This document shows positions 33,717-45,369 of a stretch of DNA of 64,000 nt, in pieces. Each line of letters opens with the position of its first letter. Within the stretch, counting starts at the first letter, position 1. Origin of the DNA: Drosophila pseudoobscura (taxonomy: Eukaryota; Arthropoda; Insecta; Diptera; Drosophilidae); contig NC_046679.1 of NCBI RefSeq assembly GCF_009870125.1, forward strand, positions 24,924,001 to 24,988,000, given 5' to 3'. The notes below the pieces were generated by a model, which was not told the origin of the DNA, made no database searches, and saw only the letters and a list, made by a program, of their open reading frames with translations. The translations under genes were made by a program, and so were the position numbers.

Positions 33717-34185
33717 GGACCTCCGCAACCAGACTTCTCGGAGCGTAATTGAACCTCCGCAACCACACTTCTCGGAGCGTAATTGAACCTCCGCAACTAG
33801 ACTTCTCGGAGCGTAATTGAACCTCCGCAACCAGACTTCTCGGAGCGTAATTGAACCTCCGCAACCAGACTTCTCGGAACGTAATTGAACCTCCGCAACC
33901 AGACTTCTCGGAGTGTTTTTGAACCTCCGCAACCACACTTCTTGGAGCGTAATTGAACCTCCGCAACCACACTTCTTGGAGCGTAATCTAACCTCCGCAA
34001 CCACACTTCTTGGTGCGTAATCTAACCTGCGCAACCACACTTCTTGGAGCGTAATCTAACCTCCGCAACCACACTTCTTGGAGCGAAATTGAACCTCCGC
34101 AACCACACTTCTCGGATCGCACTTAAACCTCCGCAACCACACTTCTTGGAGCGTAATTGAACCTCCGCAACCGCATTTTGTCTGT
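33717..34185 (-). repeat. 34-bp tandem minisatellite, about 14 units
   Basis: A 34-bp unit containing GAACCTCCGCAACC and CTTCTCGGAGCGTAATT repeats head to tail with few changes (CTCGGAGCG alternates with CTTGGAGCG, and CCACACTT with CCAGACTT). Its spacing was checked directly (for example 33721 to 33755). On the - strand the unit has no stop triplet in any frame, so it reads through as MWLRRFNYAPRSVVAEVQ-like repeats. This openness follows from unit composition and is not evidence of coding. It abuts an endonuclease fragment of a retroelement. Confidence 0.93.
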
Positions 34186-34189
34186 GATA

Positions 34190-34371
34190 ATTGGTGCTGT
34201 GCATAGTCCCTCATTTAGCTCAGCTGGCAGTTCTGTGGTGCAAATGAAAAAATCTAATGATGAGTGCCTGCCTGTGTTGTAATTTCGTCTGGTCGGTTCT
34301 TTTGTTGGATATATCATTATGTTTGGCTGCTCGTTTAACCAGTCGTGTAATATTCGTCCGTTGGTGTTCAT
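34190..34371 (-). pseudogene. Retroelement endonuclease fragment
   Basis: The reading NTNGRILHDWLNEQPNIMIY followed by PTKEPTRRNYN and HSSLDFFICTTEL fits the C-terminal half of apurinic-type endonuclease domains of jockey/CR1-like non-LTR elements. It ends where SDH would be expected (here ITDKM) and runs straight into the 34-bp array. Confidence 0.65.
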
Positions 34372-35060
34372 GTGTGTTGGACTATGGTCTGGGATATATA
34401 TGTGGACGAGTAAATCTTATATGTAAGTATATATATATAACATGAGTTTTCACTGACTAGTGTTGTATCTAAGACTATTCGGATCGAGGCTATTCAATTT
34501 CCTATGATAGAATAACAAATAACTGGCCCCCGATCTGTCAGAGAGAGGCAAGTATTTGTGTTAGGTATTACTGCGGCCTCCGCCGCCATGGGACTCCATG
34601 TTCTGATCGCCCCACTTACCTCCTCGAAGCCAATAAATTGCTCGAAATCTTTTTTGACGCGAGTTTCAGCTCTATTCGGCATGATGCAGATCTTTCCCAG
34701 AGCAGTTTCTAGGATTTTGTATTTGGTTATTATTTTAGCCAACGACAAATGTGTGACTGACTTTCTGTACTGTTTCACAACTGACGTTTTATTCTTTTGT
34801 TGTCGATTTGGTGTTAAATTGAATGCACAAGGAGGCGGGCATGATGTGCTCTAAAGTTCTACCCGATACTCTGACTCAGCATAAATATATCGTATGTATT
34901 TTATCCGCCGGAACCGAGAATGTGATGACTGCTGCATATCCGACGTAAGTGTTCCATTGCCGCCGGGTGTGGTGCCACGCCGAGCAGTCGCCATCTTGGT
35001 CGAAGCAGCAGCCTTCGGTTTGCTCTGGGGCTTGAATAAAATCCAAAAACCAACGCTAAC
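34372..35060. other. Unidentified TE-derived sequence
   Basis: The - strand is open at 34778-34494 (contains TRVKKDFEQFIGFEEVSGAI) and again in about 35135-34900 (contains PKAAASTKMATARRGTTPGG). Neither was identified. They lie between a retroelement piece and a DINE-1 piece and are likely mobile-element or captured sequence. Confidence 0.35.
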
Positions 35061-35262
35061 AAAATTGTTATTTTGATCTCCTGAAATACACTCTGACTGC
35101 ACTGACTGGCACGATTCCTGGCAATTTGTGGGCACAAATCTGAGTACTCTGTCGATCTGTGGATGCCACAGATTTTCGCCCTTTGTGGGGGCGGAAGTGG
35201 GCGGGGCAAAGTTTTGAAATATTTTTGTAGCAGTGACATATCACAGAAGTCAGAAGCGTGCC
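35061..35262 (-). mobile_element. DINE-1/INE-1 fragment
   Basis: In reverse complement it has ACTTCTGTGATATGTCACTG, TTCAAAACTTTGCCCCGCCC, ACTTCCGCCCCCACAAAG and AAAATCTGTGGCATCCACAG, nearly identical to 33120-33225 of the larger copy. Confidence 0.8.
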
Positions 35263-35478
35263 AAGCGGTCGTACTTCTCGCGGTCTTTCTTGAACATGGC
35301 GGCTGCGGCGGACATCATGCGGCTGTCCCTAATGGGGTCCGACAGCAGCGATTGGATGGAGAGCAGAATCTTGTCCACGGTCAGGACCGGCGACCAGGAT
35401 GAGCTCAGAATGTCCACATGGATTCTGCCTTCGGCTATGTTGCAGTGATATATCTTCGTGAGGAATTTCAAAACCGGT
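35263..35478 (-). pseudogene. Ubiquitin-conjugating enzyme (E2) C-terminal fragment lacking catalytic Cys
   Basis: The reading LKFLTKIYHCNI, VDILSSSWSPVLTVDKILLS, IQSLLSDP and KDREKYDRLAR is the E2 core from the conserved IYHxNI block to the final helix. In active E2s the segment after IYHxNI reads ICLDIL, with the catalytic cysteine; here it is IHVDIL, so that cysteine is replaced by His. The NPDDPL loop is also altered (PIRDSRMM). The N-terminal half is absent and the reading stops at the junction with the DINE-1 fragment. It is most likely a captured or retrocopied gene fragment; a degenerate UEV-like gene is the alternative. Confidence 0.75.
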
Positions 35479-36464
35479 GGTCAGCTTTTTGGTCGCTCAT
35501 GCAACATCTTGGTATTATATATTTTTTGTTATATATATATATATATTGCATGAGGATTTTCAAAATTACTGGTGTCTTAATGTTGTCTTTATAATTGAAT
35601 TAGAAAATTTATGGGTATTGTCCATGAGAGTATTCAAGGTGCGACCCGCATCAAAATTTGTACTTTGCAGATTCCCGTCGGAAAGCGCGCGATTGACAAT
35701 TGATTTGAAATATACATATGTAAAACCAATTCCATTTATATTTATGCATATTTATTTAAGTATATATATATTTTTTCTTATATTGTATATTTAGATATGT
35801 ACATACATCATTGTTTTAGTTATAATAAACAAAAATATAATATAATATAAATATAAATATAAACAAAACGTCGAGAACCGACGGCGTTTGCATAATTTTT
35901 ATAATTTATAATAATCCTGTTTGAAATAAGGAAATAAATGTGTAAATATATTATTTTAATATTTTATATTTTGTGGTATAAATCAAACAAATAACAGCTT
36001 TTATTTCATTTCCCGCGCCCTAGTGTACCATACCCCCACCCCCTGCCCATTCTTCATTTATTTTGTGGCGGTAGGTCAGTCCATCAAAAGACCCGAAACA
36101 AGAACCAAACTCAAATTTCAGTTCTAGCGGCCAGCAATAGTAAACACACACACGCAAAGTACGTGAGAATGCATGTGCACCCATACACTAAAACATGCTG
36201 GTGGCAAAACAGATCAGACCTGAGAGAGTTCAAAAAATCTGAAAAAACATACAATCACATATTTTTGTCGAAACATATTGCGTGTGTACTAACACATGCA
36301 AAGATGTTCTCTCTGCGCTCTCTCTCTCATGATGACGTCACTCTGGGGTACGGATAGCGCAAGCCGGTGTGTGACACTTTCGTTGTATGAACTGGCACAT
36401 CTATATACTGTATGGTTAGTGATATTATGGAATGGAGAGAATGTTTGTCATATCAAGCTCCAAT
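35479..36464. other. Spacer upstream of SON
   Basis: AT-rich with A/T microsatellites (about 35520-35980). A perfect CRE palindrome TGACGTCA occurs at 36333-36340 beside a (CT)n tract. No coding sequence was recognised. Confidence 0.4.
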
Positions 36465-36690
36465 ATATGCAGAAACTAGTCAGTCTCTCTAGAAAATTTG
36501 TGTATCAATCGGATAAAATTATGTGGGCATGGCTGAGGGTTCATTTAAGCTGGTAATATTCAACGGAATATCAAAAACGATCAATTTGTATAATAGTACT
36601 TGCATTCGTCAGTATATTTACGGTATATTTTCAAAATGAGACGGTATATTTACGTATATTGCTGAGGGTCGGACGGTCACACTGGTCACT
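36465..36690 (+). repeat. Dispersed repeat copy forming the SON promoter
   Basis: The copy runs TAGAAAATTTGTGTATCAAT, ATTATGTGGGCATGGCTGAG, AATATTCAACGGAATATCAA, TTCGTCAGTATATTTACGGT, motif 6 units (GGTATATTT) and GAGGGTCGGACGGTCACACT. It ends with a perfect motif 1, GGTCACACTG, at 36675-36684, 128 bp before the SON start codon. Confidence 0.8.
36675..36684 (+). promoter_or_regulatory. Ohler motif 1 (M1BP-type site) at SON
   Basis: GGTCACACTG matches the YGGTCACACTR consensus and is in the usual place for a TATA-less fly promoter. Confidence 0.75.
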
Positions 36691-36811
36691 ATTATTGAAA
36701 TATTCTAGGCGTGCAAAAATAAATAAAATAGCAGAGAAACTATAAATGTGCGTACAACTGGAAAGGATATGAATGACTGTATAAGGCCAGCCCGGTGACA
36801 CGGCCATCGCA

Positions 36812-39430
36812 ATGACGGAAAAGTCGGAGAATGCCTCGAATGTGGAGAGTTCTCAATTGGAACAGTCGGGGGAACAGTCTTCCCCCAGTGGTCCTTCTTC
36901 GCAGATCATGGTAAAATCCGAGAAGTTTGATGCCGAGGTTGAGGCCAAGCTGAGAGCCTTGAATGCGAAGAATAAGTCGGAACAGAAGCAAAGGCATAGC
37001 CATGGCCAGCAGGATGACGACACGGAAGACGATGACGAAGACTGTGATGGCGATGGCTCCTCTGTGGATGATAAAAAGGCCATTGTGCCGGTGAAGTCGT
37101 CCAACGAAATACTCGCAGAACTCTTTGGCGTTTTCAATGCAGCACCTCCCGCGGAGCTGCTCGATGACAAAAATCTTCTCAAGCTCAAGCACAAAAAGGT
37201 CAAAAAGGAGAAGAAAAAAAAGAAGAAGACCAAATCGGATGGCGAGTGTTCGGAATCGGATGCGGAGGGCAAGCATAAGCACAGGCGGAAAAAGCATAAG
37301 CATAAACACAAGGACACCAAGGAAAAGGATCGCGACAAGGCCAAGGAGAAGCAAGCTGCTGCTCATGCTCCTGTTGTTTCTGTGGTTTCTGCCTGTCTCA
37401 AGGAGAAAGAGAAACCTGAGACTAAGAAACGAGCCTCGGAGAGAAACAAGCATGCGGAAGTCCTGCAACCAAAGAGGGAGAAGCGGGAGCGAGAGCGTGA
37501 CCGCAGCCACAATAGCTTCTATAATGGCTACAGGGATGGCGAACGAGCCAGCGAGAGGCCCAGCGAAAGACCTAGCAACAAGGCTCGTGAAATGTCCGAT
37601 GTCTCGCTCTCCGACGAGGAATCATATCTCCGCGAGAAGGCCTCCAACGGACGCCGACGACCTCAGAACAGCTTCTACGATGTGAAAGAAGAGCCCAAGG
37701 AGGAGCTCCCCCAGCTGCACCACGGTAAGCGCAATGCTTGGGACTCCGGCACGAGGCGGCCACGTCGGTCACGGTCCCGGTCTCGATCCCGACCTCGAGA
37801 TCTTGGCATTGACAAGAAGCGGCTTCTGGAGGTGGCGCGAAAGAATGCAATCCACATGTTCAAGCGGGGAAATCTGCCGGGAGTGGCCGATATGACGCCC
37901 GAGGTGAAGGACAAGGTCTTGATCAAGATGCGTTATGGGGGACGTACCGTCCAGGATCTGACGGACTTTTGCAAGAAGATCTCCAGCGGCGATGCGTTAT
38001 CCGATCTCAGCTCCGACGAGGAGTCCGATACGGATAAGAATGGGAATGCCAAGGCCTTCCACCACCCCTTCCAGCTCAAAGAGCGGGAACCGATTGTGAT
38101 GCACATCCGCAACTCGACGCCGATACTGCCGCGGAGGGAGGATCAAACCAAGGCCATAACCATGCAGTTTCCGGTGTCTTCTGGGCAGGAGCATCGCAAA
38201 ACCGAGACCTGGGTGCCTGTGGGGCGTAGGGATTCGTTGACCCCACTACCATCGTTACCGCCTGCCAAACAATCTACGAATATCTTTCAGGACATACAGA
38301 AGAATGTGTTTGCCAAATCCATACCGCAATTGGAGAAGCAAGAGCCCGCCTTTAAGTCGATAGGTGCAACAGCATTGGAAGCGTCTACGTCTACGTCTAC
38401 ACCTTCACCTGTGACCGGACCTGCACCCGTTCCCGCACCGGTTCCTCCGCCTCGTCCAGAGCCAGTTCCAGCTCCAGTAATTGCATCCACTCCCGCTCCG
38501 ATACCGTTTGTGCCTGAGGTCCCCATACCATCTGCGACAACACCAGTGACGCCCAGCCGGTCAGCAGCGACGCAGCATCATTCGTCACACAGTGCTTCCA
38601 TCTTCCCGGAGTCGGGGCCGCTCAGCATGGATGTGTCGAGTATAATTACCCAGCGACTTAGTGCCATCCGTCGACTACAGGTGAGTCTCCCTAGCAATGG
38701 CCTATAGCATCCCAATCTGAAGCCAATCTGAATCATTGCGCAGACAAATCCCACCGACTGCGAGGCCATCAAAATGATGCACAACGCACAGCGGGACATG
38801 TCCTCGTGGGCCTCCTCGAAGCATCTGCCAGGCCAATTCACTGGCAGCACGGGCGCCCATGTAATGAAGGCACATGAGCTGAATAGCGGACCGCAGCTGT
38901 GGGTACGTCGGGATCAGCTGACCTCCACCAAGCCGGTGACGGGCGGCATGGGCATGGCACTGTTGCAGAAAATGGGCTGGAAGCCCGGCGAAGGACTGGG
39001 ACGGTGCAAGACGGGGTCCCTGCAGCCGCTGCTGCTGGATGTGAAACTGGACAAACGCGGACTGGTGTCGCGCGAGGATATCAAACTGCAGCCCCCGCGC
39101 CCAGCGGCCGGTCAGCGTAAAAACAAGGATAGGGGCTGCGGCGGCGTCGGTGGCGGCCCTTCTGGCCAAGGGGTTGCACCCATGGTAGTAACGGTGGACA
39201 AGCATCCCGTGTGTGTGCTGAATGAGCTGACATCGAAGAACCGGTGGACGCCGCCGCAGTATATCCTGCAGCAGGAATCAGGCCCGTCGCACATACGCAG
39301 TTTCCTCTTCTCCGTGGAGATCAATGGGCAATCGTACACCCCCGACCGGCCGTGCAACAACAAGAAGGAGGCCAAGCTGAACGCGGCCAAATTGTGCTTG
39401 GAAAGTTTGGGCATCTTGCAGCCCAGTTAG
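36812..39430 (+). CDS. Son: SON homologue, RS-rich splicing cofactor with G-patch and dsRBD
   Basis: SON is a nuclear-speckle protein needed for splicing of weak introns. Two exons (36812-38680 and 38744-39430, phase 0, 63-nt intron) encode 851 residues. The N-terminal third is acidic, then Lys/His-rich (KKEKKKKKKTKSDG, KHKHKHKDTKEK). Residues about 313-350 hold an Arg/Ser run followed by DLGIDKKRLLEVARKNAIHM, a block conserved in vertebrate SON. A Pro-rich stretch precedes the splice. The G-patch is at about 686-730 (MALLQKMGWKPGEGLGRCKT) and the double-stranded RNA-binding domain at about 775-850 (ending NNKKEAKLNAAKLCLESLG). It is far shorter than human SON, which has large extra repeats, but the domain order is the same. 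Confidence 0.95.
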
Positions 39431-40444
39431 GGGCGTAATCTATGATGTTAAGGATAAGGAAAAAGTCAGGATATATTCTGTAAAGTTTACATGTAAATAC
39501 GTATAAAATTAGTTTTAAATCTGAACCGTAAGCATTTTCGCGAAGCTTTCCATCGGGCAAAAGCTTGCAATGTTTGCAGGAAAGCTCTTAGAGAGAAAAA
39601 AGAGAGCCGCTCTCTTAACAGTACAGTGGCATGGGAAAGGCAAGAATGGGAGAGTTTGAACCACTAAACGGCTTACGCTCAGCTCAAACTGCTTTTGGCC
39701 CACGGTGCAACTCTCGGCTTGCCATTTGCGAAAGAGCTTTGATTGCGGGTAACGGGGCTAAGGCGCAGGCCAAACAAACAGCTGACGCGAAGGCCCTGCT
39801 GCAGAGGGGGGCGGGCGTGGGAGTGAGTATATTTGCAGTCCATTAAATCTCTCGACACGACACTCCCAAGCAAAAGCAGCTTAGCCCAAACATTGAAGGT
39901 CAGTTCACGCGGGAGTGCGCTCCAAACAACTTCGTCGGATCGGATGGCAGCAGTAGACACAGGCGCAGGACAGGATATGGTCAATGGGCTGTTGTTGTTG
40001 CCATTGTTATTGTTGTCACCCCGCTGTCGCCCAGATACAGACACAAAACTTTTCTGAGTGCCCTAGTCCAGGTCGCAGCATCCATTCCATGCGAAATTAT
40101 TGCTGCTGAAAAGTGTGTGCATGTTGTACTACAGATGTTTCTTGCGTCCCACTGCATGGCCACAGAACTGGACGGGAATTCGGCTTTGGATTTGGCACAA
40201 ACAAACAGCGACGACAATTGTCGGATGGTGATGCGGGAGCGGGAGCGGCGGCGGCGGCAGTGAAACGTAGTTTTTAGAGTTGCATAATTACACGCACACG
40301 AATACGCACACGCACACACCCATGCCCCATGCACCATACCCATACCAATAGGCATACCTGCCACTGCCACTGGCCATGGAACTGTTGGGCGTTGTTGCGG
40401 TTTGATGTGGCGCTCCTCCATGCATTTCGCTTGCTGCTGCAGCC
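39431..40444. other. SON 3' region and upstream region of the zinc-finger gene
   Basis: About 1 kb without recognised coding sequence. It has purine-rich stretches near 39590, a C/G-rich block at 39790-40050, and a CA-rich tract near 40290-40320. Confidence 0.4.
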
Positions 40445-43424
40445 ATGGAAACTTGTCGTACCTGTGCGATTTCCATGTTTGTTTGCCATGGCAGCAACAA
40501 TTTTCTGGACCTATTCCATCCCACCTGCTGGCAGAGTGAAATGGCCCAGATACGACTGGAGTTTGTCCACTGGAATCTGAAGGTACGTACCCAACGTATG
40601 GATGGTCGGTCTGTCGTGGAGTTGGCAACTGAAAATTACACATTTTCCACCAAAGTGAAAGTCTGTGTGGTGTGTGGCAATGCAACGAAAACTGCATTGA
40701 GTTGAGCTTTGGCTTGAGATCTGATTTCGCTTACTCAGGGGTCTTTGAACTTGATAAGGGTTTTCGTTATGTCTATCAAACCGCAAGTCAACTTATACTA
40801 TAGATGTTTATAGATCTATAGATGTCTGTCTGTTTCTATTGAATCTAAAGTTTTATGTCAATATTCAAAAGTCGCGCAACCGTTTATTATATGTTGTTTG
40901 AGACTCAATAAATAGGAACACAATCTACTGCAGACCCGTTTAAAGAGGGCCTTAAGCTTAGAGTTTTTCCCTTATATTTTAATACAATTGCAGATTTCTC
41001 CCAACGATGGATTGCCACAGAAAATATGCAGCGACTGTTTTACCAAGTTCTGCTCCATTTACACATTTCGACTGGGCTGCCAGGAAGCGCAGTTGAAGTT
41101 GTCGAACATTTATGACAAAATCGATGCCAGCAGCTTGGAGGATGAATGCCAGGAAGGGGAAGGGGAACATGAAGATGCGGAAGCTGTGCCAGAAACAACA
41201 ATTATAGGAGCAACAACAACAACAACAACGACGGTTTCAATCGAAACACAACCAAACACTGCCACTGCCCCCCCAATAGAGTTTTTTGTGGAAACCATAG
41301 GCCACACCGAAGCGAGTAACGATAACGACTCACAGCCACTATACCAGGATGATGATGATGATGATGCCACTCAGGAACTGACCATTAGCTTTGCTTGTAA
41401 GTTCTGCTTTAGGCCGCAGGAGAGCTACCAGCTGCAGCAGCTGCTGCTGGAGCACATAAATGCCAGCCACGATCCAGAGCAGCCGTACAACTGTCCGGAG
41501 TGCGAGGAGTGCTTCCAGGATGCTGCCTCCCGGACTGTGCACCTCAAGAGCAGTCATGTGGAGAAGCAGTTCAAGTGCGAGGTGTGCGGCAAGCAGTACA
41601 GCGATCGGCACAACCTGCGCCATCACATCGAGAAGTATCACTCGGAGACGGACTTTGAGTGCACCATGTGCGAGAAGCGCTTCTTTACGCGCAAAAGCCT
41701 CAACTATCACATGAAGTGGCACAATCCGGAGCGCCAGCTCAAGTGCCGGCAGAGCGGCTGCGAGCGTTTGTTCATCAATCAGCGGCATCTGAAATGCCAT
41801 GAGGCCACCCATACGGGCGCCAGTGCCAGGAAGAGCGAGCACTGTGGCTTCTGTGGTAAAAGTATGTATCTGCCAATACGGATTTGACAGTGATAGATCT
41901 ACTAAATAGAGCCCTTTCCATAGCTTTCATACACCTAAAGACACTACGATGGCATATCTATAGACAGCATGGCGGGGAAAAGCCCTACAAATGCGCCAAC
42001 TGCACGGAGGGTAAGTGGAAAGGGAGAGAGAGCAAACCAGGAGCGCAGGAACGCTAGAGCCCTGAATAGCCTGATTGGATCTAAAGATGCAATCAGGTTG
42101 AGGGATCAGGAAACATAAACATAAACATTAACATTAATCATAACAATTTGTCGCATCATCGAACACTCTCACATTGAAACCAGCGCCTAAGATCATAGAA
42201 CTGTGGCCCAGCCAGAGCCAGTCCTCAGCTGCCTCTTATATCGTACATAGAGTGTGTCTGTTAGTCAAGTCTAAAGCAACGGTAAACATAATGGCTATAG
42301 CAGCTCTTTTTGTATACCTTTTTTTAGCCAAAAAGCATGCCCTCGAAAATTAACAAAACGTTTTGTACTTTGCCATAATCTTAGCCCACATCATTAGAGT
42401 TTTTAAACCACAAAATAAATCAACCCAACCCAAGTCCAACCACCAAGTACGTACCCCCTTGGAGAGCAGCATGCATCGTACATCTATTTCATGACACCCA
42501 ATCACTAACCGACTAGTTACCATCCAAAACCCGTGCCTGTGCCCTATTAACAGTCCTCCTCTGCCATCCCCCTGCCATCTAGTGTTCGCCTCGTACGCGG
42601 AGAAAAGGATCCATATGCTGGAGCGGCACAGGGAGAACCTAACGCCCATTGAACGCAGCGAATGCATGTTGTGCCGCCAGCCCTTTGGCAGCGAGCAGGA
42701 GCTCATACATCACATGTCCGTGGATCACTTGCAGCGGGCGGCCAGTGCGCCAGTGATTGCCAACAATAAGCGTGTCCTGCAGCAGAAGCGAGAGCGTCAG
42801 TATTCGGGACTCTTTCAGTGCGACAGCTGCACCCAGAGATTCAATATGAAGTCGGCCCTGGATCGCCATGCCGCTGTCCATTCGGAGAAGGACAGGCCGC
42901 ATGCCTGTCTGCACTGCTCAAAGCGTTTCAAACGGGCCCAGGACCTGAAGTGGCACATCAAGACGCACGAGAAGGAGAAGCCCAATGTTTGTGACGTGTG
43001 TGGCAAGGCCTTTGCCTTGAAGTATGTCCTCACACAGCATCGGCTCAGCCATGAAGGTGGGTAAATGATTCCCCAGTAATTGCAGAATTCCAATCAATGT
43101 GTTCTCTTTTCTCTGCCAGTTTTGGAGAAGAACTTTAAGTGCAACGTTTGCGGTCGGGCCTATCTGTTTGAAAAGAGCCTGCGGCTGCATCAACGCATCC
43201 ACACGGGCAACACCTACTACAAATGCGATCTGTGCCAGGAACGCTTCGTGACGCACATTAAACTGAAAAGTATTTGAAAGACCATATCATAACCGAAGGG
43301 TCTGGACTGGTACTAAAAGTGTGATTATTGTGTTTCAGCTCATATGCAGAAAATGCATGCACACGCATCTGAGACGCCTTCACCGGACTCCCTGGATGAT
43401 TTGATAAAGATTGTGATTTCCTAA
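40445..43424 (+). CDS. ZAD-C2H2 zinc-finger protein
   Basis: Insect-specific class of DNA-binding factors. Six exons (40445-40582, 40994-41861, 41924-42010, 42583-43056, 43120-43269, 43339-43424) give 600 residues. Exon 1 and the start of exon 2 form the ZAD dimerisation domain, with the four zinc-binding cysteines in CRTC and CSDC. An acidic, Thr-rich linker follows (TTTTTTTVSIE, YQDDDDDDATQ). Then come about ten C2H2 fingers, including YNCPECEECF, FKCEVCGKQYSDRHNLRHH, FQCDSCTQRFNMKSALDRH, PNVCDVCGKAFALKYVLTQH and FKCNVCGRAYLFEKSLRLHQ. Four introns all fall in phase 1 within fingers, and exon 3 is one split finger of 87 nt. The 572-nt third intron is the longest. The D. melanogaster orthologue could not be named: several ZAD genes lie in this neighbourhood. 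Confidence 0.93.
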
Positions 43425-45369
43425 ACAGAACAAGATAGCAAATGAAAGCCCCTACTGTACTTTTGTAGCCAAGCGCAAATAGAGAGAGAGAGACAGAGAG
43501 CGTAGCTCTCACTAACTCCTACTAAACTGACAAACTACCAAAACCAAACTACTAAAACCATACCCTCCATTCAACCTTATCATTAGACCATATGCGGCCG
43601 CAGGAACGCACCAGGGCTGAAAGCTTTATACTCTCTAGGCAAATGATTCACTCTCTATCATACATATATATCTTCTACTATATCTTTCTTCCTCCATCAT
43701 CGTATTCGCCTGAATACCGCGAGTGCTGTCCATCTATATATTCACACACCTGCAGCACATAGAAACACACGACCATTGACGACCATTTAGCGATAAGCAA
43801 TATTTAAAAAGAACTTCAAGCTACACGGCAACCACTTAATGCTCAATGCATTTGCATTTATTTCAAAAACCAAAAAATATTTACAATATCTACCGAAAGA
43901 GTATAAGTCGTATTTAAAATATCAATGTACTATGAATTTTACTATGTGTAGTTCCAGATATATTTACCAAATTCGTGCTCTATAAAAACATCAATTTGAA
44001 AAGATGAAGTAGTTTTTTTTTAATTTGTTGGTAATTTTGGTTGTTCGATGGTTTGTTCGTTGTGCTGGACAACATAAGTCAATGGGATGCTCCTCTAATT
44101 TGTTGGCAAAGGTGAACGCCGGCAGGGAGTTCGCAAAGATTTGGAGGAGGAGTACGGCGTTATGGACAGTGGTGGATACCGTGGATCGGCGCTAAATCTT
44201 GAGTTCTACCATTAAAGGTTGATATTGTAAACAGCAATGCAAAATTTCCATCGCTGCATAATTTTCAAGAACATTCCGATGTATTCGAGCGGTATGGATT
44301 ATTGACAAATATTTGATATTGAATTGCATCCGGTTTTTACATTAGTCTAAAGCAACTATACTTTTTTTAGGCCCTGTATCTTCTCGCTACCAATTAACAA
44401 AAAAAACATGCTTATACGAGTATGTTCCTTTAATTTAATTCATTAAATATTCAGAAAATCCAAGAAATGCAACTGAGTTGCAATCCGAAATCCGCGCGAA
44501 ATACGTTATGTATGCAGTTGCAGTTACAGTTCGCTCATTATATTCATTGTTGAGATTATTAAGCACCTCAGTACAGATTTACTGCCGGAATTCTGGAGTT
44601 AAAATGATTTTCAATTCAGACTATGATTCTCGTTGAGCTATAACTGTCTTCTGCGGATGACATATTTAAACCATTTTATATATCGATATAATAGTGCGAT
44701 AAATTGAATTGCTGTAAATTTTCGGCTGTTATTGTTCCTAACCTAAACTGTTAAGTTAACTTGAACATGTTAAACCACTTTAGATAAAATTTCACATTAA
44801 AAAATGCTCAATTGGGAAAAGTCCCCCCCAAAAAAACACACTAGTCTACCGTTGGAAAAATTAAATTTGTACCCTGGCCGAAAGATATTTTTGTAAAAGT
44901 TCAAACAATTTCTATTTGGCGCGCACAATGATAGCCGAACTGCATTTTCGTAACGGTTTTCGGGTCTCAACGCTCTCTTCAAATCTCTCTTTTTCGCTCT
45001 CTGTGAATCGGGTACTGAAAAGGTAGCAACAATGAGACTCATTCCAATCACAATGTTGACCATTCCATACTTTTAAATTATGTGCTTTAATTAGTGTACT
45101 TGGATCGACATAGGTCGATCACCATGTGGTGATAATTGGAACTGTATTTCCCAAACATTGAAAAGGTGAACCCACCGAGAAATGTACGCGATGTGTTTTC
45201 AGGAGTTTTCGTCCATACGATATATGCAAAAAAAACGTTATCGTTTAAAAAATTTTCATAAGAAGTTTTTTGTTAAACCTTGTTTTAGCCAAAGTACAAT
45301 CAAAAGGAGTTAATCTTAAACAAAATTTATTCATCAATAGCATACAATTATTTTGGCAGATCTGAGAGT
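43425..45369. other. Intergenic DNA, mostly AT-rich
   Basis: Contains the 3' UTR of the zinc-finger gene, with a (GA)n run near 43480. A short + strand stretch at about 44120-44215 reads RKDLEEEYGVMDSGGYRGSA and then a stop; it looks protein-like but was not identified. Otherwise nothing recognised. Confidence 0.4.

Noticed and set aside
33576-34040. 154-codon repeat protein on the - strand
   Set aside because: The 34-bp unit simply lacks stop triplets in all frames; no start context, conservation or gene structure supports coding.
33717-34185. CRISPR-like array
   Set aside because: Units are directly adjacent with no unique spacers, in a eukaryotic transposon context.
36740-37510. 256-codon open frame antisense to SON
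   Set aside because: It is a Leu/Phe-rich mirror of the Lys/Glu-rich SON coding strand, with no family features.
38702-39205. 167-codon - strand open frame
   Set aside because: Antisense of the G-patch exon of SON.
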